From Lentihominibacter hominis (lineage in GTDB: Bacteria > Bacillota > Clostridia > Peptostreptococcales > Anaerovoracaceae), in contig NZ_JACRTA010000002.1 in NCBI RefSeq assembly GCF_014385065.1, positions 248,001 through 312,000 on the forward strand: a DNA stretch of 64,000 nt. The letters run 5' to 3'. Shown piece after piece: positions 44,945 through 53,868 of this stretch. Below the pieces are notes generated by a model. That model searched no databases, had not been told where the DNA came from, and worked only from the letters and a program-made list of their open reading frames with translations. The translations under genes and the position numbers were made by a program. The first letter of the stretch is position 1; every line of letters begins with the position of its first letter.

Positions 44945-46537
44945 ATGTATACAGCGTTGTACAGAGCCTATCGTCCCGAGGTATTTGATGAGATACTGGG
45001 GCAGGAGCATATCGTAAAAATTTTAAAAAACCAAATAGATACGGACAGTACGAGCCATGCTTATTTGTTTTGCGGCACCAGAGGAACAGGAAAAACAACG
45101 ACCGCCAGAATACTGGCAAAGGGACTCAATTGTATCTCACAGGAAGAAAGCAAGCCTTGCGGTAAATGCAGTGTATGCATGAGTATAAAAGAAGGCACTT
45201 ATTTAGATGTCGTGGAAATAGATGCTGCATCTAACAACGGTGTTGATAATATCAGAGAACTTAGAGAAAGTATCAAATATCCTCCTGCATCGGGGAGAAA
45301 AAAAGTGTATATCATAGATGAGGTTCATATGCTTTCTTCAGGAGCTTTTAATGCATTACTTAAAACCCTTGAAGAACCTCCCGAATATGTAGTTTTTATA
45401 TTGGCTACTACAGAACCGCAAAAGCTTCCGGCAACCATATTATCAAGATGTATGAGACTTGACTTTAAAAGAGTGCCTGAAACTTTGCTTATAAAGGGTA
45501 TGGACGATATCTGCAGGAAGAGAAATATAAATGTGTCAGAAGATGCGCTGAGAATAATAGCGGCTAATGCCGACGGATCTGTGAGGGATGGTCTGAGTAT
45601 ATTGGATCAGTGTATTTCGGGAGGAGATACCGAGGTCGGAGCAAAAGATGTTTTGGAATTTCTCGGGGCCTCGGGTGAAGAAACTTTTATGGAACTTACA
45701 GATATGACAAGAAAGGGAAAGACGGCCGATGCACTGCTCCTTATAGATCGAGTGCTGTCTGACGGAAAGGATGTCAGACAGTTTATGAGAGACTGGGTCA
45801 ATCATTACAGAAATCTTTTGATGACTAAGTTTATAAAGGATCCTCAGAATATCATAAATATGTCTGCGGAGAATATAGACCGGATAAGAAAACAAAGCAG
45901 CAGCATAGATATTACAGATATAAACAAGGGGATATTGGAATTATCAAAGACAATGAGGGAAGCCAAATGGTCGACTCAGCCAAGGATACTCTTGGAGTTG
46001 GCTGTAGTGAATCTTTCTTCGGAGATGAAGAATATTCCGGAAAAAGACGTATCTGCGCAGAGGTCTGTATATTCATCAAACAATGATAACAGCCAATATG
46101 AGGCTTCGGCTAAAACACCGGGGGACACGATGAATACTGATATTCATAGTGCTGATAAAATATCTTCCGGTAAAAATTCAGATGATACGGAAGTATCCGC
46201 AGACAAACATTCGTTTGATTATGATGCTGTATGGAAGGCTGTATTTGAAGATGGAGAGGCAGCTAAGGGAAGTTTTTATATAATCGGCAGCGGTAGTATG
46301 CTGACAGATATAGGCGAGCATGAATTTACCGTGACAGCGGGATCTGAACATGTAAAAAAACATGCAGAGAAGAACCGGGAGCTTCTGGAAAATCTCATGG
46401 AAAAGCATACAGGTAGGAGACGGGCCATGAGACTTGAATTAAATGGCGGAAATATGACTGCCGGAAAGAATAAAACAATAGAGGATGTGGCCAGACAAGC
46501 TGAAAGCGTTCTCGGTATAGATGTAGAGATACAGTAA
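44945..46537 (+). CDS. dnaX: DNA polymerase III subunits gamma/tau
   Basis: 530 aa. Clamp-loader AAA+ ATPase: [17 protein letters not shown], Walker [21 protein letters not shown] (residues about 40-59), zinc-binding [30 protein letters not shown], Walker [20 protein letters not shown], sensor 1 [10 protein letters not shown] and STILSRC-like [11 protein letters not shown] Ser/Asp-rich low-complexity linker (about 365-420) leads to a tau-like C-terminal domain. No slippery A-run that would make a short gamma form stands out. It loads the beta clamp. Confidence 0.95.
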   Translation: MYTALYRAYRPEVFDEILGQEHIVKILKNQIDTDSTSHAYLFCGTRGTGKTTTARILAKGLNCISQEESKPCGKCSVCMSIKEGTYLDVVEIDAASNNGVDNIRELRESIKYPPASGRKKVYIIDEVHMLSSGAFNALLKTLEEPPEYVVFILATTEPQKLPATILSRCMRLDFKRVPETLLIKGMDDICRKRNINVSEDALRIIAANADGSVRDGLSILDQCISGGDTEVGAKDVLEFLGASGEETFMELTDMTRKGKTADALLLIDRVLSDGKDVRQFMRDWVNHYRNLLMTKFIKDPQNIINMSAENIDRIRKQSSSIDITDINKGILELSKTMREAKWSTQPRILLELAVVNLSSEMKNIPEKDVSAQRSVYSSNNDNSQYEASAKTPGDTMNTDIHSADKISSGKNSDDTEVSADKHSFDYDAVWKAVFEDGEAAKGSFYIIGSGSMLTDIGEHEFTVTAGSEHVKKHAEKNRELLENLMEKHTGRRRAMRLELNGGNMTAGKNKTIEDVARQAESVLGIDVEIQ

Positions 46538-46557
46538 TTTATTTGGAGGAAATTGAT

Positions 46558-46911
46558 ATGGGCAAAGGAATGAGAGCCGGTAAAAAGCCTAAGGCGCCGG
46601 GTATGGGAAATATGCAGAAGCAGATGCAGCAGATGCAGGCGATGCAGAGAAAGATGGATGAGCTTCAGGCGGAGATAGACGAAATGGAAACGGAGGCATC
46701 TTCGGGAGGAGGAGCTGTTACAGTGAAGGTTTCCGGAAAGAAAGAAATAAAAGATATACAAATAAAACCTGATGTTGTCGACCCCGATGATATCGAAATG
46801 CTTCAGGATCTTATTATGGTGGCTGTTAATGAAGCATTGAGACAGATGGAAGAAATCTCGCAAAATGAGATGAACAAGCTTACCGCCGGACTTGGCATAC
46901 CGGGACTGTAA
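46558..46911 (+). CDS. YbaB/EbfC nucleoid-associated protein
   Basis: 117 aa from the ATG at 46558 with GGAGG 8 bp upstream. A Met/Gln-rich N-terminus ([20 protein letters not shown], residues about 17-36) precedes [21 protein letters not shown] (about 45-65) and the family-typical [21 protein letters not shown]. It forms a dimer that binds DNA; its function is linked to RecR and DnaX by conserved gene order. It sits between dnaX and recR. Confidence 0.93.
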   Translation: MGKGMRAGKKPKAPGMGNMQKQMQQMQAMQRKMDELQAEIDEMETEASSGGGAVTVKVSGKKEIKDIQIKPDVVDPDDIEMLQDLIMVAVNEALRQMEEISQNEMNKLTAGLGIPGL

Positions 46912-46914
46912 AAA

Positions 46915-47514
46915 ATGAAATATTATGCTAAACCTTTAAATAAACTGATAAATGAGCTGTCAAAACTTCCGGGGATAGGAGGAAAGACGGCGCAGAGACT
47001 TGCTTTCCATATTTTATCTATGGATGATAAATCGGCTGCGGAGCTGGCGGGATCTATAACTGATGCAAAAAAATCAATGACATACTGTTCCGTATGCGGC
47101 AATCTTACTGATACAGATCCATGTGTAATATGCTCTGATGAAAGTCGGGACAGAAGTATTATCTGTGTGGTGGAAAGTCCTAAAGATGTTGTAGCTATGG
47201 AGAAGATCAGGGAATACAGAGGATATTACCATGTTCTTCACGGCGCTATTTCTCCTATGGATGGAGTAGGCCCTGATGATATAAACCTCAAAAGTCTGAT
47301 AGTCAGACTTCAAAATGAGGAAGTAAAAGAGCTGGTGATAGCTACCAATCCAAATATCGAAGGGGAAGCGACAGCTATGTATATCGCCAGACTTATAAAG
47401 CCTTCCGGAATAAGAGTTACAAGGATAGCTCATGGTATTCCTGTAGGAGGAGATCTGGAATATGCTGATGAGGTAACTCTTCTTAAGGCTATGGAGGGAA
47501 GGCGGGAACTATAA
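46915..47514 (+). CDS. recR: Recombination mediator protein RecR
   Basis: 199 aa. An N-terminal helix-hairpin-helix ([25 protein letters not shown], residues about 8-32), a four-cysteine zinc finger ([16 protein letters not shown], about 58-73), a Toprim domain ([18 protein letters not shown] to [19 protein letters not shown]) and a C-terminal [15 protein letters not shown] loop. It helps load RecA at gaps with RecO/RecF. The start lies 3 bp after the ybaB stop, without an obvious ribosome site, so translation is probably coupled. Confidence 0.95.
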   Translation: MKYYAKPLNKLINELSKLPGIGGKTAQRLAFHILSMDDKSAAELAGSITDAKKSMTYCSVCGNLTDTDPCVICSDESRDRSIICVVESPKDVVAMEKIREYRGYYHVLHGAISPMDGVGPDDINLKSLIVRLQNEEVKELVIATNPNIEGEATAMYIARLIKPSGIRVTRIAHGIPVGGDLEYADEVTLLKAMEGRREL

Positions 47515-47560
47515 TAAAGCCTGTGAGTTGTAATAAATTGTACATACCTGAAATATATTT

Positions 47561-47591
47561 AAGAGACGAGATTTATCGTCTCTTATTTTTT
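47561..47591 (+). terminator. Terminator after recR
   Basis: AAGAGACGA (47561-47569) and TCGTCTCTT (47576-47584) form a perfect 9-bp stem with a 6-nt loop, followed by ATTTTTT. Confidence 0.88.
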
Positions 47592-47612
47592 ATCATCAGG
47601 AGGTAGATTATA

Positions 47613-47885
47613 ATGGATTTCGGAATGGAAGCAGGCATATTTCTGGCATATACAGCGGGTCTGATGCTTATTTATTTTTTTGGAAAGATACTCATTGTTC
47701 CTATTAAAAGTCTTATCAAACTATTGTTCAACGGTGTCATGGGAGGCATATTACTCGTTGTTATAAATTTGATCGGAGGATTTGCGGGGCTTTCCGTACC
47801 CGTGAATTTTATTACCGTATTTATAGCAGGACTTTTGGGAGTTCCCGGTATAGCAGGGCTTTTAATATATTTTTCTTTATTTTAG
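47613..47885 (+). CDS. bofA: Pro-sigma-K processing inhibitor BofA family protein
   Basis: 90 aa, AGGAGG upstream. Three hydrophobic stretches: residues about 8-28 (FLAYTAGLMLIYFFGKILIVP), 36-56 (LFNGVMGGILLVVINLIGGF) and 65-88 (VNFITVFIAGLLGVPGIAGLLIYF). The NGVMGG and LGVPG turns are characteristic of BofA. In Bacillus it holds SpoIVFB inactive in the outer forespore membrane; here it indicates a spore-forming ancestry at least. Its position after recR matches Bacillus and many clostridia. Confidence 0.88.
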   Translation: MDFGMEAGIFLAYTAGLMLIYFFGKILIVPIKSLIKLLFNGVMGGILLVVINLIGGFAGLSVPVNFITVFIAGLLGVPGIAGLLIYFSLF

Positions 47886-47915
47886 ATAAAATGCCCGAGT
47901 ATAATAAAAAGCGGA

Positions 47916-48917
47916 TCATATCTTAGTCGTCTGTGTATTTAGAAGTTTTATGGCTTCCGAGGCAGCTGCTGCCCCGTCGGAGGCAGCGGTCACTAACTGT
48001 CTCAGCTCTTTTGACCTGCAGTCTCCGGCTGCGAATACCCCGATTGTACGAGTTTTACAGGTTTCATCCGCAATGATATATCCGTTTTCGTCAAGATCCG
48101 TTATATTGGAAAATGAGCTGTTCTGAGGTATTTGACCTATAGCTGTAAACAGACATTCTATTTCAAGAACTTCGGCGAAAGTTTCCTGAGAATGTCCGTT
48201 TTCGACGTTTTTATAGGATTGTTCGTAACTGCTGCCGGAAATTGGATCAGAAGACTTCCTTTCTGTGAGGATCTCTATTTTTTCAAGAAAATCTTTTCCA
48301 TGAAGCCCGATTACCTTTGTATTGAATAAAATTTTTATATTTTTTGATTCAAATACACGTTTCTGAAGTGTATTTTCTCCGGAAAATTTGTCACGCCGAT
48401 GTATCAGGTAAACTTCTTTACATAGAAGGGAGAGGTAGAGAGCTTCTTCCAGAGCTGTATTTCCGCCTCCCACAACGGCTACGGTTTTATTTTTATAAAA
48501 GGCTCCGTCACATGTAGCGCAGTATGAGATTCCTTTTCCGATAAATTTTTCTTCTCCCGGAAGTGAGAGAGCCCTGTTTTTTGTTCCCACGGCTATTATG
48601 GCTGTCCTACATTTATAAGAATCTTTCTTCCCCTCTATGATTATTATGTTATCTTCGGTTCGGACAGATAATACGTCATCATTTGCTTTATCAGCGTTCA
48701 TTCTGTCAATTTGCTGATAAAGGTCAAGAGCAAATGAATATCCCTTTATCGATGAAAGACCCGGATAGTTTTCTATTTCAGATGTGGAAATTATTTGACC
48801 TCCGAAAACGCTTCTTTCTATGATCAGTACATCTTTACCTGATCGGCATCCATAAATAGCAGCAGTCATTCCTGCTATGCCTCCGCCTATGATTGTTATA
48901 TCGTAGATTTTTTTCAA
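47916..48917 (-). CDS. trxB: Thioredoxin-reductase-like FAD/NAD(P)H oxidoreductase
   Basis: 333 aa with a TTG start behind GGAGG. FAD-binding GGGIAGMTAAIYGCRSG (residues about 9-26), redox-active GISYCATCDGAFYKNK (CxxC, about 130-145), NADPH-binding VVGGGNTALEEALYL and the C-terminal TIGVFAAGDCRSKELRQL. It matches TrxB, which reduces thioredoxin with NADPH. An insert of about 30 residues in the NADPH domain (ERKSSDPISGSSYEQSYKN region) is unusual, so its partner could be a different disulfide protein. No thioredoxin gene lies next to it; it is divergent from the ech operon. Confidence 0.85.
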   Translation of the reverse strand: MKKIYDITIIGGGIAGMTAAIYGCRSGKDVLIIERSVFGGQIISTSEIENYPGLSSIKGYSFALDLYQQIDRMNADKANDDVLSVRTEDNIIIIEGKKDSYKCRTAIIAVGTKNRALSLPGEEKFIGKGISYCATCDGAFYKNKTVAVVGGGNTALEEALYLSLLCKEVYLIHRRDKFSGENTLQKRVFESKNIKILFNTKVIGLHGKDFLEKIEILTERKSSDPISGSSYEQSYKNVENGHSQETFAEVLEIECLFTAIGQIPQNSSFSNITDLDENGYIIADETCKTRTIGVFAAGDCRSKELRQLVTAASDGAAAASEAIKLLNTQTTKI

Positions 48918-48983
48918 AATATTACCTCCATAAATAAGACAAAATTGCCTTGATTTTTTAATGATTTTGCGAAATAATTGTTA

Positions 48984-49020
48984 TACTCTGAAACACAAAT
49001 AAAAAGGAGTTTTCAGAGTA
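48984..49020. repeat. Perfect 10-bp inverted repeat between trxB and ech
   Basis: TACTCTGAAA (48984-48993) and TTTCAGAGTA (49011-49020) are exact complements separated by 17 bp. The left arm overlaps a possible minus-strand -10 (TATAAC, 48980-48985) for trxB. It may be a regulator site. Confidence 0.55.
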
Positions 49021-49040
49021 TTCCGCATATTGGTTTATGC

Positions 49041-49070
49041 TTGATTATTGCATATATATATATGTATAAT
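49041..49070 (+). promoter_or_regulatory. Likely promoter of the ech operon
   Basis: TTGATT (49041-49046), an 18-bp spacer rich in alternating TA, and TATAAT (49065-49070), 48 bp before echA. Confidence 0.55.
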
Positions 49071-49117
49071 AAACATGATAATTTATCTCACCAGTTATTT
49101 TTTATTAGGAGGATTAT

Positions 49118-51046
49118 ATGGGCACTATACTTTTTCTTATTGGTTTTCCAATAATTATTGCCTTGATTCTTTTAGTAAGTAAAGAGGATAAGGTCAGAGA
49201 CATAGTAGTAAAGATCGCCGCATTTGTGATTGCGGCCACTGCTATCGTCGTGGCTGTCCAGTATTTCAAATCAGGCGGAACTACATTTGCGTTCCATAAT
49301 GAAATTGTTAATTATGTTATGATGGGTATTGAAGCGCTGCTTGCGCTGTATATCGTCATCATAGGCATAAAACACAAGAAATATCTGGCATCACTTTTTG
49401 CTATCATCCAAACACCTTTGCTGATTTGGTTTGAACTTACTAAAGCTCATGGCATTGAAGTCCAGAACAACATGTACGTTGACAGACTTTCGATAATCAT
49501 GATTTTGATTATTGGTATTATTGGCTCTTTGATAACCGTTTATGCGTTGGGATACATGAAAGATTTCCAGCATCATCATTCCGATGAAAAAGACAGGAGA
49601 CCTTGGTTCTTTTTCGTAATGTTTATTTTCCTTGGAGCGATGATCGGTCTGGTAACTTCCAACAACATGATCTGGATGTATTTCTTCTGGGAGATTACCA
49701 GCTTATCTTCATTCTGGCTTATCGGCTTTACAAAGACGAAAGAAGCTACAAACAATGCATTCAGAGCATTAATAATGAACCTTCTCGGCGGACTGGGATT
49801 TGCTGTAGGTATCGTTATACTGGGAACTGTATTTGGAACCATTGAACTAAATACTATGATTATGATCGGATCTGTTTACGGTGATCTTATTGCTATTCCT
49901 GCAGCGTTCTTTGCTTTCGCAGGTATTACAAAGGCTGCTCAGATGCCGTTTAACAGTTGGCTGCTGGGAGCTATGGTAGCGCCTACGCCTACATCTGCTC
50001 TGCTTCACTCATCAACTATGGTAAAAGCAGGCGTATTTATGATAATAAAATTGTCCCCTGTTTTAGGAATGGGAAACTTTGCAGGAATTATGACTATGAT
50101 GGTCGGCGGAATAACATTCCTTCTGGCAACATTTGCAGCCGTATCTCAGAGCAATGCGAAGAGAGTCCTTGCTTATTCGACTATTGCTAATTTGGGTTTG
50201 ATAGTAACATGCGGAGGCATAGGAACTGCCGAAGCAGTATGGGCAGGCATTATGCTAATAATATTTCACGCTGTTACAAAATCGCTGCTGTTCCTGTGTG
50301 TTGGAACTGCGGAACATAATATCGGCAGCAGAGATATCGAAGATATGGATGGTTTGTTTGTAAGAATGCCTAGACTGGCAGCATTTATGATGATCGGGAT
50401 AGCGGGTATGTTCCTTGCTCCTTTCGGTATGCTGATTTCAAAATGGGCAGCAATGACATCATTTGTTGATTCAGGGAATGTGATACTCGTAGGTATAATC
50501 TGTTTCGGCAGTGCTGTCACAGCGTTCTACTGGATCAAATGGATGGGCAAACTTTCAGCTATTGTTGCAAATGAAAAGAACATACAGCAGAACGTACATA
50601 AAGAGGAATGGTTTGTTCAGGGTACGCTGGTAGTGCTTACTATATTGGTATGTCTTATATTCCCTCTCGTTTCCATGTATATGCTGGTTCCTTATCTGGA
50701 AGGTGTGTTCGGAGGCTTGGCATCAGCAGTTCTTTCGTCTAACAATATGATAATAATGGTAGTTATGCTCGTATTCATCATACTCATTACAGGATTCTGC
50801 TTTGGAAAATCCAAGAAAAAGATTGTTCCGATATACCTTGCAGGTGTTAATGAAGGGGATAACAGAACTTATAAAGGATCAATGGGTAAGGATGTTCAGT
50901 TCTCATTGAGAAACTGGCATATGGACAAATACTTCGGAGAAAAGAAGATGAATCTTATCGGCGGTATATTGACTACTGCCATGATAATAATAGGACTTGG
51001 CATAATGATAGGAACGCTTGTCAGCCTGTTGGGAGGTGTTGCATAA
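49118..51046 (+). CDS. echA: Ech hydrogenase subunit A (NuoL/MrpA-like ion-pumping subunit)
   Basis: 642 aa, AGGAGG upstream; about 15-16 membrane helices. The antiporter-like core is plain: WMYFFWEITSLSSFWLIGF (residues about 187-205), MPFNSWLLGAMVAPTPTSAL with LLHSSTMVKAGVF (about 275-307), and ANLGLIVTCGG. Lys and Glu within these helices form the ion path in complex I-like NuoL. It anchors the hydrogenase and couples ferredoxin oxidation by protons to export of H+ or Na+. It is the first of six tightly spaced genes in the canonical order echABCDEF. Confidence 0.93.
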   Translation: MGTILFLIGFPIIIALILLVSKEDKVRDIVVKIAAFVIAATAIVVAVQYFKSGGTTFAFHNEIVNYVMMGIEALLALYIVIIGIKHKKYLASLFAIIQTPLLIWFELTKAHGIEVQNNMYVDRLSIIMILIIGIIGSLITVYALGYMKDFQHHHSDEKDRRPWFFFVMFIFLGAMIGLVTSNNMIWMYFFWEITSLSSFWLIGFTKTKEATNNAFRALIMNLLGGLGFAVGIVILGTVFGTIELNTMIMIGSVYGDLIAIPAAFFAFAGITKAAQMPFNSWLLGAMVAPTPTSALLHSSTMVKAGVFMIIKLSPVLGMGNFAGIMTMMVGGITFLLATFAAVSQSNAKRVLAYSTIANLGLIVTCGGIGTAEAVWAGIMLIIFHAVTKSLLFLCVGTAEHNIGSRDIEDMDGLFVRMPRLAAFMMIGIAGMFLAPFGMLISKWAAMTSFVDSGNVILVGIICFGSAVTAFYWIKWMGKLSAIVANEKNIQQNVHKEEWFVQGTLVVLTILVCLIFPLVSMYMLVPYLEGVFGGLASAVLSSNNMIIMVVMLVFIILITGFCFGKSKKKIVPIYLAGVNEGDNRTYKGSMGKDVQFSLRNWHMDKYFGEKKMNLIGGILTTAMIIIGLGIMIGTLVSLLGGVA

Positions 51047-51915
51047 TGATTATTAAAACAATAATATCTGTGATTGCATACCTGATTCTGGCTCCTCTGG
51101 CAGGAGGACTTCTGGCAGGTCTCGACAGAAAACTTTCTGCAAGAATGCAGAGAAGAGTGGGTCCGCCTATTCTTCAGCCTTTCTACGATGTACTGAAGTT
51201 GTTTGAAAAGGAAAAGCAGACGGTAACGAAAGTACAGGATTATTATGTAATGCTGTTTGTGATTTTCGTGATGGCATCGGGAGCTATATTCTTTGCAGGA
51301 GGTGATTTGCTTCTTGTAATATTTACGCTGACTATAGCAAGCGCATTCCTGATAATAGCTGCGTTTTCATCCAATTCACCTTATGCTCAGGTTGGAGCAG
51401 AAAGAGAACTTCTGCAGATGATGGCATATGAGCCTATGGTATTGATGACAGCTATTGGTTTCTATATGTACTGCGGAAGCTTTACCGTGTCGGATATTAT
51501 CGGCGGAACATCAATGCCGTTCCTTCCGCTTATCGGTATTTTTGCGGGGTTTGTATTTATACTGACTATTAAGTTCAGAAAATCTCCGTTTGACCTGAGT
51601 ATGTCACACCATGCTCATCAGGAATTGGTAAGAGGTCTCACTACAGAATTTTCCGGAAGAACATTAGGATGGATTGAGATTTCGCACTGGTATGAAAACA
51701 TTTTCCTGCTGGGATTTGTGTTCCTGTTCTTTGCCAACGGTACAGTTTGGGGAACTATTATAGGCGTAGTTGTAGCTATAGTAGCGTACTTCTTCGAAGT
51801 TCTCATTGATAACAGCTTTGCGAGAATGAAGTGGCAGTTTGCTTTTAAGGCGGCGTGGATAGTTGCTCTTGTCTGCGGCGTGATCAATATTTTCGTATTG
51901 TATTTGATAGTGTAA
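51046..51915 (+). CDS. echB: Ech hydrogenase subunit B (NuoH-like)
   Basis: 289 aa, start overlapping the echA stop by one base, GGGAGGTG upstream. Eight or so helices. LDRKLSARMQRRVGPPILQPFYDVLKLFEKE (residues about 26-56) is the conserved NuoH/EchB cytoplasmic loop that contacts the peripheral arm. YAQVGAERELLQMMAYEPM (about 108-126) carries the family's buried acidic residues. It forms the link between the hydrogenase arm and the ion-translocating membrane arm. Confidence 0.94.
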   Translation: MIIKTIISVIAYLILAPLAGGLLAGLDRKLSARMQRRVGPPILQPFYDVLKLFEKEKQTVTKVQDYYVMLFVIFVMASGAIFFAGGDLLLVIFTLTIASAFLIIAAFSSNSPYAQVGAERELLQMMAYEPMVLMTAIGFYMYCGSFTVSDIIGGTSMPFLPLIGIFAGFVFILTIKFRKSPFDLSMSHHAHQELVRGLTTEFSGRTLGWIEISHWYENIFLLGFVFLFFANGTVWGTIIGVVVAIVAYFFEVLIDNSFARMKWQFAFKAAWIVALVCGVINIFVLYLIV

Positions 51916-51922
51916 AGGAGGT

Positions 51923-52399
51923 GTGGAAATGTCATATATTGCGAAATCACCATGGGTCATACATTATGATGGATCCAGCTGCAACGGATGTGATATAGAA
52001 GTCTTGGCATGTCTTACACCTATGTATGACGTGGAAAGATTCGGTATAATAAATACGGGAAATCCTAAACATGCGGACGTATTTCTTGTAACGGGATCCG
52101 TTAACGAACAGAATAAAGATGTTGTAAAACAAATATACGAACAGATGCCTGAGCCCAAGGTAGTTGTAGCTGTTGGAATATGTGCATGTTCTGCGGGAAT
52201 TTTCAAGCAGTGCTATAATATTATGGGCGGTGTTGACAGTGTTATACCGGTAGATGTTTATGTTCCGGGATGCGCTGCAAGACCTGAAGCTATAATAGAT
52301 GGTGTAGTGAAGGGTTTGGCTGTTCTTCAGGAAAAGAGAGATAATATGAAGAAACTCGGAATATCTGAAGAAAAGACTGAAGAAGGAGGGGAGAACTGA
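51923..52399 (+). CDS. echC: Ech hydrogenase subunit C (small subunit, NuoB-like)
   Basis: 158 aa, AAAGGAGG upstream. It binds the proximal [4Fe-4S] cluster next to the NiFe site: DGSSCNGCDIE (Cys 18 and 21), GICACSAG (Cys 85) and VPGCAARPEAI (Cys 115). As usual for group 4 hydrogenases it has no signal peptide and no extra clusters. It passes electrons from EchF to EchE. A charged tail of about 25 residues follows the core. Its stop overlaps the echD start. Confidence 0.95.
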   Translation: MEMSYIAKSPWVIHYDGSSCNGCDIEVLACLTPMYDVERFGIINTGNPKHADVFLVTGSVNEQNKDVVKQIYEQMPEPKVVVAVGICACSAGIFKQCYNIMGGVDSVIPVDVYVPGCAARPEAIIDGVVKGLAVLQEKRDNMKKLGISEEKTEEGGEN

Positions 52400-52758
52400 T
52401 GAGTGAGAGAGTAGACGTTAAACAGAACTTTACACCTGTAGAACTTTCCCAACTTCTTACAAAAGTTAAGGACTTGAAAGATGAAGGCTATAGATTTGCG
52501 CAGGCATGCGCTACTGTGGTAGATGATAAATTTGAAATATTGTATTCTTTTGATAAGGAATATAAGTTATTGAATTTAAGATTGGTTATTTCCCAGGGAG
52601 AAGAAGTAGAAAGTATAACAGGAATATATTGGCCTGCATTCATATATGAAAATGAAATGCGCGACCTGTTCGGCATTCAGTTCAATCATATGGAACTGGA
52701 TTATCAGGGCAACTTCTTTAAAGTTGCTGAACCTACTCCATGGAGTCCGAAGAAATAG
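52399..52758 (+). CDS. echD: Ech hydrogenase subunit D (NuoC-like)
   Basis: 119 aa, GGAGGGGAG upstream. It follows the NuoC/EchD pattern: RFAQACATVVDDKFEILYSF (residues about 32-51), LRLVISQGEEVESITGIYWPA and the conserved ENEMRDLFGIQF (about 88-99). It has no cofactor; it supports the contact between the large subunit and the membrane arm. Its 3' end overlaps the region that contains echE's upstream codons but not the chosen echE start. Confidence 0.92.
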   Translation: MSERVDVKQNFTPVELSQLLTKVKDLKDEGYRFAQACATVVDDKFEILYSFDKEYKLLNLRLVISQGEEVESITGIYWPAFIYENEMRDLFGIQFNHMELDYQGNFFKVAEPTPWSPKK

Positions 52759-52775
52759 GAAAGGAAGGTAATGAT

Positions 52776-53858
52776 ATGGGTAAGAAAACTATAATTCCTT
52801 TCGGACCACAGCATCCGGTACTTCCCGAACCTGTTCATATCGATTTAGTGGTTGAAGATGAAACGGTTGTGGAAGCTATCCCGTCTATCGGATTTATCCA
52901 TAGAGGATTGGAAAAGCTAGTGGAAAAAAGGGACTATACCCAGATGGTATATGTTATAGAACGTATTTGCGGTATCTGTAGTTTCGGACATGGTTGGGGT
53001 GCGGCTTCAGCTATAGAAGGAGCTATGAACGTAAAGGTTCCCGAGAGAGCAGAGTATTTGAGAACTATACTTCATGAATTGTCAAGACTGCACAGTCATT
53101 TGCTGTGGCTCGGCTTGCTGGCAGATGCATTTGGATTTGAGAGTTTGTTCATGCACTGCTGGAGAATAAGAGAGACTATACTGGATATTCTCGAGAAAAC
53201 TACAGGCGGCAGAGTTATTTTCTCTATCTGCAAAGTAGGTGGTCTTAGAAAAGATATAGATAATGAGACTCTTAGGGAAATTTCAGAAACACTGGAAGGT
53301 ATCAAGGCGGAATTAAAAGATATAACTACAGTGTTTATAGAAGATGATTCTGTTAAAAACAGATTGTGTGGTGTCGGAGTGTTATCTAAAGAAGATGCTA
53401 TCGAATTGTGTGCTGTAGGCCCTGTTGCAAGAGGATCCGGTGTAGGTCAGGATATGAGAATGACAGATAATCATGGTGTTTATAAAGATCTGGATTTTGA
53501 ACCTGTGGTTGAAGAAGCAGGAGACTGTTATGCAAGATGTAAGGTTAGAATTGGCGAAGTATTTCAGTCAATAGAGCTGATAAAGAAAGCTGTAGATAAA
53601 ATTCCTGATGGTCCTGTGGATGTTCCTGTGAAAGGTAATGTTGAGGGCGAATATATGGTAAGACTTGAACAGCCTAGAGGCGAGGCTTACTACTATGCTA
53701 AAGGAGCCGGAACTAAATTCTTACAGAGAATGCGTGTCAGAACACCGACCAATATGAATATTCCTGCATTGGTTAAAATTCTGCAGGGCTGTGATTTGGC
53801 AGATGTGCCTATGATGGTACTTACGATTGACCCTTGTATAAGTTGTACAGAAAGGTAG
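52776..53858 (+). CDS. echE: Ech hydrogenase subunit E (large [NiFe] subunit, NuoD-like)
   Basis: 360 aa from the ATG at 52776, with AAGGAAGG upstream; an in-frame ATG 36 bp earlier lies inside echD. Both Ni-binding CxxC pairs are present: ERICGICSFGH (Cys 65, 68) and IDPCISCTER at the very end (Cys 354, 357). The protein stops right after the second pair, so no C-terminal peptide has to be removed by a maturation protease, as reported for some Ech enzymes. It is the H2-forming/H2-oxidising subunit. The hyp maturation genes are not in this window. Confidence 0.95.
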   Translation: MGKKTIIPFGPQHPVLPEPVHIDLVVEDETVVEAIPSIGFIHRGLEKLVEKRDYTQMVYVIERICGICSFGHGWGAASAIEGAMNVKVPERAEYLRTILHELSRLHSHLLWLGLLADAFGFESLFMHCWRIRETILDILEKTTGGRVIFSICKVGGLRKDIDNETLREISETLEGIKAELKDITTVFIEDDSVKNRLCGVGVLSKEDAIELCAVGPVARGSGVGQDMRMTDNHGVYKDLDFEPVVEEAGDCYARCKVRIGEVFQSIELIKKAVDKIPDGPVDVPVKGNVEGEYMVRLEQPRGEAYYYAKGAGTKFLQRMRVRTPTNMNIPALVKILQGCDLADVPMMVLTIDPCISCTER

Positions 53859-53868
53859 GTGAGAGTTA

